Positions 41,901 through 47,900 of a stretch of DNA of 64,000 bases are shown in pieces. The notes under the pieces are model-generated. The model was not told the origin of the DNA, ran no database searches, and saw nothing but the letters and a program-made list of their open reading frames with translations. This DNA is from Acanthosepion lycidas (Eukaryota; Mollusca; Cephalopoda; Sepiida; Sepiidae): positions 109,326,199 through 109,390,198 of the forward strand of contig OZ010587.1 in NCBI GenBank assembly GCA_963932145.1, read 5' to 3'. Positions within the stretch are counted from its first letter, which is position 1, and the number at the start of each line of letters is the position of its first letter. The position numbers were made by a program, and so were the translations under genes.

Positions 41901-44900
41901 TGGCTTACATATTTTTATAATTTATAAAATATTTATAAATTGATGAATAAAAAAATATTTTTCATATTTATTTCTTTATAAATTGATAAATGATAAACAT
42001 TGAATTGTATTAGATTTTAGAATGTTGCAAATATAAAATTATTCTTGTAATTAAACATGCTAATAAATATTATTAGTGTTTGTTATTTTTGTTGCAAATT
42101 CTCAAGAACAAAGAAAATATTTATTGTTTTCAGCACATCAGCTCATACCACCAAATAATTTATCATAAATATTTCTAATAAAAAACATATTATAAGCTGA
42201 AATTCATATGGTATATTTATCAGGTGAATATATATATATACATATATCTGGAAAATGTTATTGTTGCTTGATTAATAGCAATTTATTGCGAAAACATTGA
42301 TTTATGTAATAAAATTTGATAGGAATTTAAAAGAAATTACTGAGTTGCTCCTATTTTGGAAATCAATATTTATTTTACTTCTGGCACAAGGCCATGAGAT
42401 AAAATGCTAAACTATGACAAGAGATGTCCTTGAATGAAAGAAATGCTAAATAGAGTGAAGGAATATTTATTTAAAGTTGCATTCAGAAAAGCTAGTGGAC
42501 AATTTTGTTACAAATTGGTTTCACTTATGAAATAGTTAAATGTGTAGTAGGACTTGATTTCAGAAATGAATAAATTTAACCTGCGACAAATCAATGCAAA
42601 AATATGACAAGTTTTGTAGGTGAATTAAAAAATTGAAAACACACAATTCTTGTCTGTGTTCAGAAATATAATTCCAATTAAAACAAAAACATTCTGTGTT
42701 TGTAGTCTTCTTTCTTTAACACTCCCCAAATCACCAAATCTACCTAATAAAGTGTAGCTGTTAAGCTAATCTTGCAAGCCATTGCTAGTAAAATTGATAT
42801 CTACTGGATGCACTACTATTATAGCCTTGTACCAAACTAGGCTCAGCTTACTGAATTTATTTTTTCAATGCCATATTACTTCAGCTTATAGGCAATCTCT
42901 ACATATTGATTTTCTTTATTATCTGTGAATTGCCATGATTTCTTGAGGAGAAAATTAATGGAATGGTTACCAGTTGTGCCTTCTATACAGTTTGGGAATT
43001 TAGATTTGTCTTTTTTTTAAGACTGACTGCCACCCAGGGCTAAAGTGCCCACACTCTACCCTCGTATTCATCCTATAGGAGACACAGGGAAGAGATGATC
43101 TTTGTGTGAAAGGGAACGCAACAGCTGAAATTTGAACTTGACTTGCTGACTCCACTTTCTGCTTCAATAAATGTCATTTGCACATCGAAGCTTAGTAAAT
43201 ATCAGCTTTATTCCTTTTGCATTCACCTCCCCCACCATCCCGTTAATATTGGCTCTCAATGTTCAACCAACCGTAACTTTGACAGCTGAGATATTTATTG
43301 GACAGGTTTGAGTGTGTTGGATGCTAAAGGGTTAAATGATCATTTTTTAAGTTCTACTCTGAAAATAGCACTTTTATTTATTTTTTAATAACCTTATCAG
43401 AAAGTGGTTCAAAACACCCTGATATTTGTGAGGAAAGAGGTGGGTGCACCGAGAAAGCAAGATACCGGAAGACAGAAGATCGCGATTGATGTTGCATTTA
43501 AATCTTAAACAATATGATTGCAAGCTATTGTTAGTATGGTATCGATATGTGTGGCTTTATATGGCTAGAAATTTGGAGTTTCATGGTTACTCCAACCAAA
43601 GGCATGAAATCAATGTTAAGCGTTAACATCATTTTGTATTCATTTTTATCTTCTCAAATCAGACTTTTTATACATCTGACCAAAAACTGAACTGTTGAAT
43701 TATTATCAATTTGCTATTTCTGCTTTTGTTGTTTAAATGTAAACTTTTCTTGATTATTGCAGGCCATTACTATTCCAGTCAAGTGAGCATATTGGTCGAA
43801 ACCCTGCCCTGGGAGAAGTCATTCCTTATAGTTTTGTATTAAGCTTCCTTTTTTCTCGAGCACCAGCCGAACTGACATCTGCACATCAGGTCAGGTCTTT
43901 TCAGTTTCTGTCTATATTTTTATTATAAATATTTTATCAAGTAATTAGTGCAAACCTAAAATTTGATTATCCAATAATTTTTTCCTGTCAACATATTAGT
44001 AATCAGAATTATTCATAATTTGTAGTTGCCAGTCACATCACTATCCACAATTGTCTACTGGGAAAAAAAAATTTTCTGATCTCATTTTAATAACAAATGA
44101 AATTGAATTTTTCAAACTGTATCAGGTTTGAGGAGGTGCAGAAAAATTCTCAGCTCAGAACCTGTATTTTAATAACCAAACATCAAATATTTGTCTATAT
44201 TTCTGAGATGAGGTATTGTAATTATTTACATTGTTCAAACTGTTGTCTTCATCTTTATATGCCATATTTACAATGTTTTGGCTGTTGTATGCTCTGGCCT
44301 TCTTTGGGATCTGTCTATATTTCTAAGATGAGCTGTTTTAACTATTTACACTATTTACATTGTTCAAACTTGTCCTCATCTTCATTGCTATTTTCACATA
44401 TCAGCCATTGAATACTCCAGCTGTCTTCAGATGATTGGAATTTCAAACTAAACCCTTTATTTCATCCACCAGAGTAGATTGTTCTAGCTCAAATTTAAAG
44501 GGAGATAACTGATACTGAGAAATCTGGAAGTGGCATGGCAGGTGGAACTAGCAATCAACACTGGTTGATAAAACAAAGGGTTCAGTTTGAAATTCCAATC
44601 ACCTGAAGACGGCTGGAGTGTACAATGGCCAAAACATTGTGAATATGTCAACAAAGATGAGAACAACAGCCTGAACAATGTAAATAGTCCAAACATCAGA
44701 ATACTGATTTTTGGGACGAGACTGAAAACTTTTAATACTAACATTTAACCAATGAGTCTTTCATTCATTTCACTCTTTGCTGTCTCTTAGCCATTTTCTT
44801 TCATTTCTGCTTTTCTTCTGGACGACCATTCCATCCTAACATGAATCTCAGTTCCCTTGATTTTGAATCTCTCTTTCAGAAATCTTCTGTTAATTTTATA

Positions 44901-47900
44901 AACCGCTTTTGGCTTTATATTTTTGACTTTGGTCCAATTGACAATCTAACATCAGTTTCAGTGTGTGATGGCACACATCAATTCTTATTTTGGTGGTCAT
45001 CTATTTACAATATGAATTGTAACTCTCTTCAAACAACTTTTAAATGTGTACCAACTGGAAAGTTTAGGAAAATAACAAAGAAATAAAATAGATTGTTTGT
45101 CAATTGGTTTCACTCCTAATGAACATGTCAAATTGACATGTAACTTATTTTTACCTACATCCTTATAATACCTTGAGAAGGAAATATATCCAAGGTTTTG
45201 TAGAGCCCCTAAATAAGAAGATGAAGAGAATCAATGTGTATGAATGAATTGAGCAAATATGTCGTGCTCACCTTCTGCCCATTGAATCTGAAGAGATTCT
45301 AATTTTAATTTATTTTTTTATTCCAGAATGCTGAATGGTCAGTGTGTCGATATTCGCAGTGGCTCGACAATCAATCAGAAAAGTCTAAACTCTTATTTAT
45401 CAAGTAAGTAAATTGGAAAAGAACATTTTTCTTTGCACTTTGACCTACAAATGAGTTTGTAGGTCAACTCAAGTTGATTATTATTATTATTATTATCCGC
45501 CTATTATAATTTTGCTTGTCCTTCTCTTCTTTACTTTGCACAACCATTACACCCTGCCAATACCTCATAAATAATGAACTATTTTGTTTTTGATTACATG
45601 AAAACAGGGGGAATGACACTACTTGGTTTTAGTGCAAAAATGAATGAATGAATGAAAGAAAAAAAAGGGAAGATACAAGTGTTTAACAGTTTTGATTTGT
45701 GTTGATCGAATTAAGTCATGTTTTTTAACTTTTATCTTTATGTGGGATTGGAGAGATTCCTTGTTATTTAACCACAGATCAAATCCTACATAAGTGCAAA
45801 GAAATGTTATCTTAAATGGATAGAAACCAAATTCAAATTGCCAAGTTTCAACTTTTGGAAACTGAATCAAATTTCAATTTGCAGAAAACATTTTGTCTCA
45901 TAAAAAAAAGATCAAATTAGACAAGCATTCATTGAAATATGTACAACTAGCCGAGGTATCCAGCATTGCCCGAGTGTACATACCTGCAATTGTATACCTG
46001 TACCCCCTTGTGTACCTGCACTCCCTCCTCCCCATCTAGAAATGTCTGTCTGTGTCCCTGTTTGCATGCATCATCTGTTAGCATACTAAGCTAACTCCCC
46101 CCATCTTTACGGTATGTCCTTTGCAAGTGTTTGTTCTTAAAGGAATTCCATAGATAAAATCTTCTTGTGTAGTTATTGCTAGAGGTTAAATTGTTTCAAT
46201 GTTTTAGATATTCAGTAAATTTCCTCTGTCTATAATATCTTTCAAATAGTATGGCATTGTTCATAAATCTAATAATCAAACGAAAACAGGGATGAAGTGT
46301 CAGAGCTTGATTAAACTGTGAATGACCCCCCTCCTTCTTTGCATGTTTAATGTAAATAATGGGGTTCTTCAGGAATATTTTCCCTTTAACACTTCAGTAA
46401 TCCTTCTCAAACAATCTTTGCATCAAAAGTTGTCCTGTCACTGGATCTAACTAATGCCTTTATCCACTGTGCCGTGTGTCCTTGAGGACATCTGTGTCAG
46501 CAACCACTTTTACCAGTGCTCATATTGCAATTTTTGCTGCTAATGTTGCATGCTTTTACCAGAACTCATATTGCAATTTTTATTGTTATTTAAGCTTTTC
46601 TCTGGCACTCCTTATAACTGGTTCCCATATTGTATTCATTTCTATGCTTGGTCATCTCAGGTGATTTTTGTAGCCTAGCATATGTGCTGATTCCTTAAGT
46701 TTACAAATTTTTCAATGATGTTCTTTGTCTATGATCTCAACCTTATCCCACAGAGAGCAGTGATCTCCCTTTTCTCTCCATATGTGGTCAGCCATGCCTG
46801 ATTTTTCCACTTCCCCTTGTGTTACAGCTTTCTGGTGTTCTTATGGGGGCGGCCTGTCTCTCCTTTATTCTTCTTTCCACATCTGCATGGAATAGCGTAC
46901 ACAATTTTTAGTCATATTTTCCTCTATGGTGGGGGGGTTACTCAGGAGAGATATCTGCGAAGTGTCGTCCAGCTTTTGAAGCTTGTCCTGATGTTATATG
47001 GACCGCAGATCCTTTGTATTTTCTCTGATAACACCTTCACATAAGGCAGGCAGATTGTTTTCTGAGTGTTGTTGTCCTCCTCTTGTACCCGCCTATCCCA
47101 GTTTTTTGGGGCTGTTGCCATGTACCCAGGGTAGTTGTTACGTTGTTTCCACAAAGTGGGCAGAGTTTCGGACATATGAAGGAGACTTTCCGATCAATGG
47201 GTCAATTATATCTACAAGGAAGTGACTCGGAGGGTGGCACACAGAGCCTTGGCAACTAACAATCAGCCTGAATGGAATACCGTCTTTGTGAATCTTAGGG
47301 AGACCATACATGTAAGGTAACTTGGTGTAACGCTGCAATAACTGCCTATACGTCTTAGGTGCAAAGTGATCCTTGTTCTTGATTAGTATCTGTGACAGTT
47401 TGCATTCCGTTTTCATTGTAGAATCCTTTTTTTTTCTTAAATCTTGAAAAATACACATATTTGAAATAACTCAAAATTTTGCTCTTAACTGCAAAACAAT
47501 AAAAATTTGCAAATGTTATGTAAAAATCTAAAACCAAGTAATAAAATATTTATTTGTTATAATTGATGTCATGTCTCAAGCAGAACACTAATTATTTACA
47601 GTTCTTTCTGGTTTCTTAGCAACAAAAACAAAAGTGAAGTGTATATCTTCATCAATTTAAAGAAAATCTTTCCTTTATTTTCAGTTTTTCTTTTTTAACC
47701 GAGTTACTTATAAAAATATTTTGAACCAAAAGATGGCCATTTCATGATTACTAATCTTATTCCCCATTTTAATAATAAAAAAAAACAAACTGTTTTCTGC
47801 TTATTTTTACCACCATTTTTAAAAATGTTAATTAGTACTGATACTTTTTTTTCATATTACAGAGGTGCATTAGAGGCATATGTGCAGCAGGTGCGTTGTC

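Noticed and set aside
43444..43626. Possible extra COG5 exon before exon 20
   Set aside because: Exons 19 and 20 join in phase and in conserved sequence (RAFRPLL), leaving no room for an insertion.
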